Positions 32,168-43,524 of a stretch of 64,000 bases of DNA are shown here, piece by piece. Under the pieces are notes generated by a model, which did no database searches, was not told the DNA's origin, and was given only the letters and a program-made list of their open reading frames with translations. The stretch is from Sabethes cyaneus (Eukaryota; Arthropoda; Insecta; Diptera; Culicidae). Position 1 is the stretch's first letter; each line of letters opens with the position of its first letter. The stretch spans positions 96,665,449-96,729,448 of the forward strand of contig NC_071355.1 in assembly GCF_943734655.1 (NCBI RefSeq). The letters are read 5' to 3'. A program made the position numbers and the translations under genes.

Positions 32168-34410
32168 ATCAACCACTAGCTGACCCGACAAACTTCGAAT
32201 TGCCACAAATTAATCTGTGTTGTACATAAATCATGAATCTCGGATGATCTTTGTCACAATCTCGAGTTTTGCAAGTCCCCCAGTGGGCGGCGCTTCCGAC
32301 GGCGGGTCACCGGCAACACTCGCGACCGTCTCGTCCTGAATGATCTAGTGTTACTATAGATAGTTTTTGTGGTCTTGTATTGACTAATGTTTTATGGAAG
32401 AGTCTCGAATTTCTCGAGTTCGATTAGTTTTTGAGTTTCGCAAAAATTTCTGTTTTATTTGTATGTGAGTCCATATCCCCCTACCACAGGGGTGAGAGGT
32501 CTCTAACTATCGTAAAATAAATTCAAGACTCCAAAATCTCCCACCTGCCAAATTTGGTTCCATTTGCTTGATTAGTTCTCAAGTTATAAGGAAATTTGAA
32601 TTTCATTTGTATGGGAGATCCCCTCTTAAAAGGAGAAGGGGTCGTAATTCACCATAGAAAAAATTTCTGCCATCTAAAACTCCCACATGCCAAATTTGGT
32701 TCCATTTGATCGATTAGTTCTCGAGATAAGAGGAAATTTGCATTTCATTTGTATGGAAGCCCACCCTCTTAAAGGGGAGATGGGCCATAACTCGCATTCT
32801 AAAGAAGAGAGGGGTCTCAATTCACCATAGAAAAAAATCTTGCGTCCAAAACCACTTACATGTCAAATTTGGTTCCATTTGCTTGATTAGTTCTCGAGTT
32901 ATGAGGAAATTTGTTTTTCATTTGTATAGGAGCCCCCCCCCCTCTTAAAGTGGGAAAATCCATAGAAAATATAACATAGAAAATATTCTTGCCTACAAAA
33001 ACACCCACATGATAAATTTGGTTCCATTTGCTTGATTAGTTCTAGAGTTATGAGGAAATTTGTATTTCGTTTGTATGAGAGCCCCCCCTCTTAAAAAGGT
33101 AAGGGGTACTAATTCATCATAGAAAAATGGTTGCCTCCAAAAACACCCACATGCCAAATATGGTTCCATTTGCTTGATTAGTTCTCGAATTATGAGGAAA
33201 TTTGTATTTCATTTGTGTAGAAGCACCCCCTCTTAAAGTTGGGAGGGGTCCTAATTCACTATAGAAAATATTCTTGCCCTCGAAAACTTTTACATGCCAA
33301 ATTTGGTTTCATTTGCTTGATTAGCTCTCGAGTTATGAGGAAATTTGTATTTCATTTGTATAGGAGCCCCCCCTCCTAAAGTGAGGAGGGGTCCCAGTTC
33401 ATCATAGAAAAAATTTTTGTCTCCAAAAACACCTACGTGTCAAATTTGGTTCCATTTGCTTGATTAGTTCTCGAATTATGAGGAAATTTGTATTTCATTT
33501 GTATAGGAGCCCCCCCCCCCTCTTAAAGTGGGGAGGGGTTCTAATTCACCATAGAAAATATTCATGCCCTAGAAAACTTTCACATGCCAAATTTGGTTCC
33601 ATTTGCTTGATTAATTTTCGAGTTATGAGGAAATTTGCATTTCATTTGTATAGGAGCCCCCCCTCTTAAAGTGGGGAGGGGTCTTTATTCACCGTAGAAA
33701 ATATTCTTGCCCTCGGAAACTTTCACATGCCAAATTTTGTTCCATTTGCTTGATTAGTTCTTCAGTTATGAGGAAATTTGTATTTCATGTGTATAGGATC
33801 CTCCCCCTCCTAAAACGGGGAGGGGTCCCAATTCATCATAAAAAAAATTTTTGTCTCCAAGAACACCCACATGAAAAATTTGGTTCCATTTGCTTAATTA
33901 CTTCTCGAGTTATGAGGAAAATTGTGTTTCTTTGGTACAGAAGCCCCCCCTCTTAAAGTAGGGAGGGGTCCTAATTTACTATAGAAAATATTCTTGCTCT
34001 CGAAAACCTTCACATGCCAAATTTGGTTCCATTTGCTTGATTAGTTCTCGAGTTATGAGGAAATTTGTATGGAAGCCCCCCCTTTTAAAGAGGAGAGGAA
34101 TTATAATTCCCCTTATAAAGAGGGGAGGGGTCTCAATTTACCATAGAATAAATTCTTGTCACCGAAAACACCCACATGCCAAATTTTGTTCTATTTGCTT
34201 GATTAGTTGTCGAGTTATGCAGAAATTTGTGTTTCATTTGTATGGGAGCCCCCCTCTTAGTGGGGGAGGGGTTTCTAACCATCACTAAAACCTTTCCTGG
34301 CCCCAAAAAACCTCTACATGCATACTTTCATGCCGATTGGTTCAGTAGTTTTCGATTCTATAAGGAACATACGGACAGACAGACAGAAATCCTTCTTTAT
34401 AGGTATAGAT
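32168..34410 (+). mobile_element. Dispersed element with ~12 internal ~145-bp tandem units (copy A)
   Basis: The head is ACTAGCTGACCCGACAAAC and the tail is CAGACAGACAGAAATCCTTC followed by TTTATAGGTATAGATAG. Between them are about 12 units of 141-150 bp, each with TTTGGTTCCATTTGCTTGAT, TATGAGGAAATTTGTATTTC and a C-run before TCTTAAAG. Spacing can be followed at about 32589, 32731, 32904, 33051, 33195, 33336, 33478, 33627, 33768, 33915 and 34057. ORFs inside are repeats of the unit, not genes. A copy in opposite orientation with far fewer units lies at 54912-55440. The head and tail look like those of a non-autonomous retroposon, but I cannot name the family. Confidence 0.8.
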
Positions 34411-34749
34411 AGTCGTCGCTCTCGCTCGTCATCAACCCGCGTAGTTGATACCAAACGCTCGTCCACGAGAGCCCGTGCTCTTGCCCGCGTGTGAAGCAAG
34501 GGCGTAAGATGAAGAAGAAAGGAAGAAACAAAGCGAAATCTGCAGCCATGCATTATACTAACGCTAGCGGGCTGTTAACAGCGCACGAGCTGATCTCGTG
34601 AGCAAGTTGCGCAGAACGACGCTTCGAGGCTACGTACTCGCGAATGTGTCGATAACAGAAAGTATGCATATAGCAACAGCGGTTGGTCGTTGTACGCGTA
34701 GATTAGCAGAGTAAGCGTTGGAATCTATGGTTGTCACATTCAATCGCGT

Positions 34750-35160
34750 ATGGCTGCTCGGCATTATTTACTTGTTGCCCTATTTGCAACATTAAACCTA
34801 GCCCCCGGTTTTGCTCTGGTGTAGATTACCACTCCCATCCCAAGATTTCTAGTAACGATGTTAAGGGCGAAGGCTAGGAGTTGGCTACTTTTGCTGTAGA
34901 TGGTTCCTCCCATTTCGAAGTCCTCTCGCCGGAACACACCTTCAACAGCGATGTTGTATATTATACACGATAGTCCACACGCTTGCCACAACCCTCGGAG
35001 GGATTCGAAAACACTCGAGAGTATCCTCGAAACACACGTAGCACATCACTTGCTCCAGAGTAGCCTTTGATCAGCCAAGTAAGTTTGTCCGGAAACCCCA
35101 TTCTCGTGCATTATCTGCAACAGCTGTTCGCGTTCGACTGAAATGCGAAGTAATGCTACT
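34750..35160 (-). pseudogene. RTE-like LINE RT fragment (family D)
   Basis: Degenerate minus-strand RT with LSCIIYNIAVEGVFRREDFEMGGTIY-type spacing (GLSCLLFNIALEG in better copies), then SSQLLAFA and a decayed catalytic region. It is the same family as 36.6-38.3, 41.6-42.3, 44.9-50.5 and 63.6 kb. Multiple stops and frameshifts; dead. Confidence 0.65.
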
Positions 35161-35201
35161 TTACTTTACTGTCGGTCCTGGGCTGCCGTGCTGCACGTGC
35201 T

Positions 35202-36535
35202 CCCAGCTAGCACCAAATCGTACATAATAACCGAAAATTATCGTAAATAACTCATAACAAATTCAGAATCGTAACTAAAATTTAATAAAGTCCGCCCAAG
35301 TTGATATTCAGTCGTATATAATGATAATAGCTGACATACATACGATATTTAGCACAGAATCGTATAGCAGTACGGAGCGGGTCGGGCTTGATCGGATATT
35401 GTCGTATATAATTACTTATGTCGATGAAATGCGTACCGTCATCCGGGGATACTTGCAACACTTTTGAACTTTGACTTAGTATAACTTTCGAAGTATACCG
35501 TTTAGGTTTAAGTGTAAGTAGCCAAAACTTGTATAGTGGTGAGTACTTTTGATTTATGATTATGAGAAAAAATATAAACTAAATGAATCTGTAGAATGAA
35601 CCGAAAATAGGGGTGTTGCAAGTTACCCAGTAAACGGGGTTACTTGCAACACTTTTCTGATTTTGCGTTTCTTATGATTTTATATCTGATTTCAAACCGC
35701 GAATGACTATTTTGAGATATTTTGAATGTATTTGTAGTAAAATGAGAGATACTGGAGGCGTTTTTTATTACCCAATTTCGTCTATCGCTTTTTTAAAGAT
35801 ATTCGGTGAAAATGCAGCATGTCGGCGAACTCCAAATTGTCGTTTCAAGGCACGTGGAATTTTTCACAATTTTAATTTTTCTGGAGATGGTGATAGACAC
35901 AATAACATCGTACAGATTCAAATTTACTTTGTACATACTGTCTATTACGATAATTTTCATTTTTGCAAGTGCTGCAAGCCGCGCCATAGTGGAAGTAACA
36001 ACACGAATTCATCGTTTCTTCTCCAAGTTCAAAATATAAACAAACTTCAAAGTTGCTATTTGTTAGCTTATATGATGCACTTATTGTGTACAGGAACCAA
36101 ACAATAAAAAATAATTCCATGTCAATGAACTGACGCAACTTTGAACATCCATTTTTCCTACTCTGAAAGTGAAATTACTTTCTAATCGTATAAAAACAAG
36201 CAAAACAATGATGTAATGGATTAAACTTAACTAAACAATAGGTAAACATCCCTTCTTTAAAATGGCATTGGGCACAAATGGTTATGTTAACAAACAAATT
36301 CGTTAGAGCTGTCAGAAGCGCGATGCGCCAAAGTGTTGCAAGTAACCCCGGTGTTGCAAGTATCCCCGGATGACGGTATGTTTATTCCTCATCACGTATA
36401 TCGACTCCAAAATAGCATGCTAATAAATTGGCATATCCGTGCCAATTTTGCGCATCAAATACGATTTATTAGCATGTATCTATGTACGTAATGCTGATTT
36501 TTAACTTTTATATACATATAAAAAGGCTAGCTGGG
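35202..36535. mobile_element. Outer MITE with CCCAGCTAGC terminal repeats
   Basis: CCCAGCTAGC (35202-35211) is repeated inverted as GCTAGCTGGG (36526-36535). The AT-rich interior has several TCGTATATA-like motifs. It is interrupted by the TA-flanked element at 35436-36376. I see no target duplication outside the ends, so the outer boundaries are less certain. Confidence 0.5.
35436..36376. mobile_element. Tc1/mariner-type non-autonomous element with TA target duplication
   Basis: CCGTCATCCGGGGATACTTG at the left end is repeated exactly inverted at the right end (the match extends to about 28 bp), and TA flanks both sides (35434-35435 and 36377-36378). GGGGTTACTTGCAACACTTTT-like blocks recur just inside (about 35637-35657 and, inverted, 36332-36346), making subterminal repeats. 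ORFs up to 134 codons within lack an ATG start or recognisable motif. It is likely a 941-bp MITE. Confidence 0.85.
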
Positions 36536-36559
36536 TATCGTCCTCGACAGCATATATCT

Positions 36560-38290
36560 ATCCGGTGCGGGATCTGCGCCGAAGTCTACAGCCTCTTTCT
36601 GGTTCTCCTAAGAAAATAGTTTTGGTTACTCTTATGTCGGACATTTTTGCCACGTGCCCAGCCATCGTAGCCTGCCACATTGCACTATCTTCACTCTATC
36701 AGCATATTTGTATGTTTTATACGTGGTCTGCGCCACACTATATTTCCCATTTTGCCAGCAGGTAAAGGTCGCGGAATTTTACGCTCAAAAACCCTAAGTA
36801 TTCATCGATCAGATTCCCTCGACTTCCTTGAATCATGTCCGTAAAGGGTCACCGGAAGGATTATTGGTCTGCTGCAGAGCACCAGTTTTGTATGAATTTC
36901 CAAACCACTGGACTTCAGCCGGTTACGTAATCCATAGAAAGCACGATTCGAGGTTGCAATTCGTCGTTTTGCTTAGTAGCTTACATCTCTGTCACATGTC
37001 ACTAGCGTACCTAGGTACATATATGAACTCCTCCACTATTTCATATCGTTCTCACATTATTTCATGTAGCACCACCTCGGCTCGAACCCCATTTAGGTAC
37101 CAATTTCCAACGTTCCCTGCAAGTAGCCGTGTTCTTCGTTTTGGCAGTGTTAATGATAAGTCCCAATCTTGCTGCTTCCCGTTTAAAAGCCCAAAGGCCT
37201 CTTCCACTGTTCTCCGGTTATTCCGATGACATTGACGTCACCCATAAAATCAAGAAGCATGTGAGATATCGTGATGATATTGCACCTTCCAAGGCAATGT
37301 TGAATAGTAGATTAGAGAGTGCATCCCCTTGCTTTAGGCCATCTGACGTTACAAAAACGGCTGACACCTCACCTGTTATCCTGATGCATAATCTTGACCC
37401 ATCCAGCATCGCCTGAATCAGCTTCACTAGTTTCGTCGGAACATTATATTCTAGCATTGTCTGCCATTGCACGTTTCGTTTGATCGAATCGGACGCCGCC
37501 TTAAACTCCACAAATAGAAGATGAGTCTGCAAGTTGTACTTCCGGAACCTGTTTAGTATCTGACGCAAGATAAACATCTAATCCGCCTTAGAGTGAACCT
37601 CGCTAAGACCAGCTAAGACCAGCTTGATATACTCACCGACAAAGGACTCTGCTAACGATCTCAACCTATTGAACAGGATACAGGAGAGTACCTTATAGGT
37701 AGAATCGAGCAATGTAATACCACAGACAAACAGACATAACACTCGTTTTTCATTCTTCGTACCGATTAAACCGTCATTTCAAATTTGGGCTTAGTTGGGA
37801 ATGTCTCCGTTTTGGTCAAAGTGGCGCTTTTTGACGAGAGAAAAGGAATTCCCCATAAAAAATGCTTGCTACTTCGAAGGATACCCATGTTGCTATTTGA
37901 TATTTGGGAATGTCGATCATAGATGGTGCTAGTGTTCAAGCTAAATGTGAGGTACGATAATTTTTGTTGATTTTTCTTCCAAGAGTTATGTCTGTTTGTC
38001 TGTGGTAATACCTAGATAGTTTTCACACTTGTGTCATTTTTTTTAAATAGTGCAAATAGGGTCATCTAACCACTCCTCTGGTAATTTTTCTACCTTCCAG
38101 ATCCTGACAATGATCTGGTAGATTGCGTCACGAAGTCGCTCGCTTCCCGTTTTTAGAAATTCGGCAGGGAAACCGTCTTTTCCGGCAACCTTATCGTTTT
38201 TCAGCTCTCTGATCCGCAAAACATTGTACTGTACTTTTCATACTATTCATTGCATATTTTTGTGAACAAAGTATTTCGCGAATTCCATTT
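36560..38290 (-). pseudogene. RTE-like LINE RT (family D), split by a MITE
   Basis: Minus-strand frames give IRELKNDKVAGKDGFPAEF and KLPEEWL at about 38060-38230, GITLLDSTYKVL around the MITE at 37721-38004, FILRQILNRFRKYNLQTH, LLFVEFKAASDSI, VTSDGLKQGDALSNLLFNIA at 37218-37577, and decayed thumb pieces down to about 36560. The active-site FADD is lost in a deletion around 37230. Multiple stops. Confidence 0.75.
37721..38004. mobile_element. 284-bp MITE, TIR CACAGACAAACAGACATAAC, 7-bp target duplication
   Basis: The 20-bp terminus CACAGACAAACAGACATAAC (37721-37740) is perfectly inverted at 37985-38004. GTAATAC is duplicated outside both ends (37714-37720 and 38005-38011). It sits in the RT of the surrounding LINE. 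The TIR resembles that of the 60233-60559 MITE, which also has a 7-bp target duplication. Confidence 0.88.
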
Positions 38291-40320
38291 AGAAGCACAA
38301 GACTACAAGACTGAAGAAAAATGTAAGTATAAGTCATACCTCGACTTCCAGCGGACAAAGTTAATCATAAAAACATAAATAGTTTTTGCTTGTCACGTAC
38401 AATATCACGGACTGATATATTTCTTATACCGCTCAGTGTTAGGAGACTTCGCGCTCTATAAACCATAAAAAGCTAACACATAGTATTCTAGCAACAAGTA
38501 AAACATCACTTTCTACTAGTGATACGTACAAAACCTAGCTGTCCGGATTTCAATACAAAACAACTTCCCGTCCTTTCTACTCAAACGACCTATTTTTATC
38601 TCTTTTCCCTGTTTGTGTTGTACTTACCTCGGCAAGAATCGTATGAAGAGGTTCCGTCTCGCCATTCAATCTGCGCTAAAGTGGCGGTGACCGAGAAAGG
38701 CAACATTTTTCGCACACTGTTCTGTGTGTACTTGAAAATCACGGTGGAGTGGGCGGCTCGGCTGTAGCGAGAGCAGCCAAGTGGACAGATAAAAGGCTGC
38801 ATTGGCAGTTTTGTTATGAAATATGTACGGCTGTTGTCTTCGCTCGTCAGATTTCTTTCGACGAACCTGGCTCGGTGAATGCTACTCGACTCGGCATATC
38901 GAACTTGCCCTGCCAGTGACTGTTGGCTCGGGCAAGGCCACAATAATGGCCGAGCTGGAACGGGAGATGATTTTTGATAAAATGAACCGAGCAAGAAACC
39001 AACCCACGCCTCGCTAATTTAGTTAATTACTGAAGCTGCTGGAATGCTGAGCACGCTTTTCTCGCCCATTTCGACTCAACCGGTTCCTTTGGCCGACATA
39101 GTGAATGTCAGTGCCGAGCAGCGGCATTATTCATTCTGTGTTTAAGTTCAACAAAGGGGTTTTAGTATTCGTTGAATCAGTTTTCCTCAAATTAGTTTGA
39201 CGGTCAAGCGGAGATCAGATAACGGAATTTGAAGATTAAACTTTTTCTGACATGCAGACGTTGTCAAACGTGAATGGGACTTGTTTGTTCGGCGAAGATG
39301 ACCTTGAAAATAATTTCTAGAACGGTGAAGAGACAATTCTATAAGTTCCTTTATCTTCAGATGATCTAAAATTGTCGTAAATTAAAAGAGTCTTGAGCAA
39401 ACAAAAATAACTAAAAAAATTTCTTGAAGCCTTAGTCAAAATAATTGATATTTAAAGTGAATATTTGCAGAATTCGTTAGAAATACATCAGTACATATTG
39501 TCTCTATATTTATTCATTTTTAGTTTAACTTTTCACTGATCCCACACTTGCCCTTTCTGTTTTAGCCATACGTGTAAGACGACTTTTTGCTTCCAACCTC
39601 AAAACTAGTCAAATGCCTCGTTGAAAAACGCTTCCCGTATACGAGCAGAGCACTATTGCCCCATCTGGGAAGGTATTTTATTCATAACGACAACGGGCGA
39701 GGGAACACCGCACTCCCACCACCATTGAACAAAGTGGAAAAAACTGTGCGAAATTTTGCGCTGCTGTGGCTGTTCTTCGTTGTGTTAGGTTTTGTTCAAC
39801 ATGAAAAGTGTACTGTTACTGATGAGCGACAGCAATTTTGTTTATACTTGAGCTGTCATGATCCTTTCCGCGCAATGATGGTAATAAGTCGTTAGCGTAG
39901 AAGAGTATCTCGTAATCAACGGAGCTGCACAATTAAAGGAAAAATGGAGGATTTTCGCAAATGTTTTGGCAGATAGTCTGTCGAAACGAAGCATATTTTT
40001 GAAGTTCAATAAATATTCTGATTAATATTTGAAAACATTAGACAGTTGGAACAAGGATCAACATTTAAAAAAAAATTGAACGGTTTGTTACCCCCCTGGC
40101 TATGTACCTTTCGCCCATAGCTGTTTGCCTTAGATTTTATCGAGCGCTACCTTTAAATTCGCGAAAAATTATGTCATGAAGGCATGTTGATTCCATAAAT
40201 TTCTGAATGATTTGATGTAGCGTGAAAAATTGATTATTAGTAGCACGGGCTACTAGTAAGGTCGCAAAGTATTGTCCTGTGAATTCTCAGGCTGCTCGAT
40301 CCTGGCATACCCGTCGCTAA
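38291..40320. other. No recognisable gene
   Basis: About 2 kb. A 132-codon minus-strand frame (38596-38994) lies in a locally GC-richer patch, but it has no recognisable motif and overlaps other open frames, so I do not call it. No terminal repeats or RT motifs are seen. Confidence 0.45.
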
Positions 40321-40324
40321 TTCA

Positions 40325-40590
40325 TTAAGCGTCTTGACACTTGCAAATCAAGTTCAACCTGGTCGAGCCTTCTGACACAGCCGTCCGGCATGTGTCCAAC
40401 CTATCGTAGTCTTGCGACTTTTGCCACGTGTACGATGGGAATTTCTCCAAGCAGTACCTGCAGCTCGTGGATAGTCTGCAAAGCAACGTTGCCTCGAACA
40501 CTCAACCCAATTAGCTCAATTTTACTTCTCGCAGTGTCGGCAACCGACCTTCGGAGGACTCGCGCAACCCGACTACTTACCAAGAACGAA
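40325..40590 (-). pseudogene. RTE-like LINE 3' fragment (family D)
   Basis: The minus strand encodes AKVARLR..GHMPDGCVRRLDQVELDLQ, the conserved C-terminal end of this LINE family (compare GHVARMPDDC and RWLDQVETDL at 57.1-57.3 kb). It is short and interrupted. Confidence 0.6.
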
Positions 40591-40599
40591 GCGGGCCAA

Positions 40600-41635
40600 T
40601 CAAAAGCGCCAGAGAAGGTTTTACAGGGAAATCTGGCTCTTCTGTTTAAAAGAAAGAGAAGGAAAATTCATGCATGCAGTTTTGTTTCTTCTGTTTGTTT
40701 CTGTTTTGTTGGGGCCCATTGATGGCCGAAGAACGGAGGGAGAGGAGACGAATGAACCTGAAGAGATGACCGCGATGATCATGATGACTGTAGATGGCTG
40801 TAGGCTCGCTTGGAACGTTGACAGGAATAGTTAACCGCAACGTCCACGTGCTCAATACTCCACACTCGTGGTAGAGTGGTATGTGGTTTCCGATTATTCC
40901 ACTAAAATGGACACTACAAAGCACTGGACTTTGCTGCCGAATGACGCTGGTATTACTGGATACTCAGCTAACTATTATATCGAGATCTTCTCAGGGTTCA
41001 CGAAGCGGGCTCTTGGAGGCCGCTACCACCACTCGCGTAATCGTTGACTATTCTAGGCCTGGACGCGGATTCGCTTAACCACCCTTCACGATTGTTTCTT
41101 CATTGTAGGACGTGGAATTAACTAGTCTCGAATCGATGTTTCCTCTAGTCGATCAGCCCGAACAGACTCGTTTCTCTCCTCTTGTCTCCTCTCTCCCTCT
41201 CCCTCTCACTCACCGTCACCCTCCGTAATCACGACCGTATACCATTTTTCGTGCAGTCCAAGGTGGTATAAAATTGGCTGTACGATCGGGAACTATTACG
41301 GGGGTTATTAATTTAGTGCGGACTCTTTGCCGTCTTTTCCGTTGCGGTCTTTCCGTTACAAACGCGTTTTAAAGGGCGTTACGGTCCGTGACTCAGTGGG
41401 TGATTTACGGAGCCTTTAGAGCCTCCATGTTAAGCCCCAACACCTGGTCTGGATATTCCGGGGTGGGTGTAGAAGGTGTCTTTTGAGCTTCTGAGTCATA
41501 AACGTAGACAGGGTCTCCTTAGGCTATTAAATGGTAACGCTCACATAAATCATTTTTTCGCAAATTTTTCGTCGCCTAATTAACAGATGAGTTTTTGGGG
41601 GTTAGTAAACTTAATCTATGTTAAACACAATAAAT
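40600..41635. other. Unassigned; possible LTR-like promoter segment
   Basis: The interval contains a CT-rich tract (about 41176-41215) and a TATA-like GGTATAAAATTGG at about 41263-41275. A solo LTR is possible, but I found no paired copy or TG..CA ends in the window. Confidence 0.3.
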
Positions 41636-41639
41636 GTTC

Positions 41640-42270
41640 AAATGTTCGCCTCAAGGTTTCTGGTGGTCATGTCAAGGTCGTTTATGAAGGCTAGGAATTG
41701 ACCATTTTTGCTAAGGATCGTTCCTCTCTTTTCGATGCCCGATTTCACGTTAAGAAATAATGTTGAATAGAATACAGGACAGTCCATCTCCTTGCCTGCA
41801 ACCCTCTGCGTGCGTCAAAGGCCCACGAGTTTGCTCCCGAAACACGCACGTGGTACATCATTCGCTCCAGGTAACTTTGATCAGCTGCGCCAGTTTGTCG
41901 GAAAATCTCCCCAAAATTCTAGAAATTATTCAATTAAGTGGCATTTATTATTGGTTCCCTGCCATGGTTTTTAGTTCTATCGCGAACCAGTTCATTCCGC
42001 TAGCTCTACTGATATCTGTTGCCTATTTCTCACCAAGACTCCTCGGGGCCGGGATGCTATTGTCGTATGTGGGTAGTTCCATGCTAACTTCCGCTCCGCC
42101 AGCCTCTGTTATATCGCCATTGAGAGTCTCGTCGAAGAATTGCTGCTGCAGCTGTCGAGCAGCCCACGCTCATTTATAATCACATGTAATCACATCACAA
42201 TCACATGCTGCACATATCAGGCTTCGGTGTGTAGCTCTTACGAGATGACTCGTCCACTCATCTTAAACTG
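41640..42270 (-). pseudogene. RTE-like LINE RT fragment (family D)
   Basis: Minus-strand remnants of the RT core (IEKRGTILAKNGQFLAF followed by LDM in place of ADD) at about 41650-41760. More N-terminal pieces lie near 42050-42270, including the TCAGGCTTCGGTGTGTAGCT block shared with 48.6 kb. An internal deletion joins distant parts. Confidence 0.6.
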
Positions 42271-42407
42271 GAATGCATTAAAAATGGACTAATTTCGAAT
42301 GGTAATGTAAAAAATACTTCAAAAGATAATTCAATAGAACAATCTTTCCCAAAATCCTACGTTTATTAAGCTTTCCAAAAACATGCTTCGACGCCCTGCC
42401 GGTAACC

Positions 42408-43500
42408 TTAAAGTAGTATCTTAGACATGGCCGATGAAAAGATGGATGTCGGTATGTTCTTCAGTTCTTTCGTGGACTGTGTGACCAGCTGCTTCTCCGT
42501 TTTGGTACTGAAATTATTATAGTAGATCCTTCGTTTGAGGTTCGCCCAAAAATTTTGCAGCGGGGCGGCGGTCTTCAGAGCAACGTTAATCTTCAGCCGG
42601 TCTATCTTTTTCTGTGATCTCTTCGCATAATAGGTTGATGCCAGGTTCGGCCACAAGACCACATTCAACTCCACGTCATACTTCTTGATGAAGGCGGAAA
42701 CTTCCGGTAGGTGCTTTGTAGTATATATCTCTCCATTCACCGCGAGCCCCGAAAGAAAGAACAGCGGTCTGGACATTTCCTTCTTGCTGATCGTTAGCCA
42801 CAGAAGGATATTCAATGGGAACTTGGTATGGGAGATAAATTGGACGTCTTCGCTTACCTCCTGGGTGGCGGACGTAGTGTACTCGGTCCTCTGACTGTCA
42901 TTGCCGTCTAGCGTCAAGTAGACCCAAGTAACAATTTGGTTTATTACACTCTTATGATGGAATTTAAGAGCAAAATTGGTCATGAAGACCGCCATAAAAG
43001 TACAATAAAACTCACATTGTTGCTTGGGAGATCTCTTCATCAATGGACCAAGATTATGCCCATGACGTCGCACTTCGCCGGAAAGATCTTTTTGACCAGC
43101 ACCTTCAATCAACCATTCTAGGCGACGACCTGCTACTCAGACACGACCAGCCTCGAGTGACGCTTCCGTATAAAAATATCCATTTTGGTCAGGTACTTAA
43201 TCATCATTTGGCTGATTGTTCCGGCCTCCAGGCTCAATGCGTGGAACGATGAGGTCACCTTGCTTTGGTCTTCCTCTTCAGCTTCTGTTGCACTTTACGG
43301 TCGCACATCGCTGTCAGACAGCTGGAACGACGCTCTCGCCTTTTTCCATAAGAAAGAGGTTATTGTAAATGAGACTGACTATATCCGGAGGACATGATGT
43401 ACCCCAGGATGCCCATCTTTTTCGCTCCGGGATGAAGCTGAAAGTACGAACAAAGCATCGAGCGTAGTTGCTTGATTGTTTTCGTCATAGTTGCTGCAAA
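42408..43500 (-). pseudogene. ITmD37E-like mariner transposase, degenerate
   Basis: A minus-strand frame of 234 codons (42408-43112) reads through the catalytic half, with LDGNDSQRTEY, SATQEVSEDV, SHTKFPLNILLWL, FFLSGLAVNGEIYTTK, LPEVSAFIKKY and NFWANLKRR. Frameshifted pieces up to about 43490 encode the N-terminus (TIKQLRSMLCSYFQLHPGA). Mosquito ITmD37E elements are Tc1/mariner transposons with a DD37E triad. Here the first Asp region is rearranged, the second motif reads WPNLAS where a WPDLAS-type Asp is expected, and the Glu before NFWANLKR is Gln. It should therefore be inactive. I could not find its terminal repeats. Confidence 0.8.
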
Positions 43501-43524
43501 TCATCTGATAACGCAGCTAATTTT

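Noticed and set aside
33460..34288. Several open frames with recurring VMRKFVFHLYRSPP
   Set aside because: They are the same frame of successive ~145-bp tandem units and carry no independent coding signal.
41176..41290. Possible promoter of a host gene (CT-rich tract and TATAAAA)
   Set aside because: No downstream ORF or exon could be identified and the TATA-like string alone is weak evidence; kept only as a low-confidence note.
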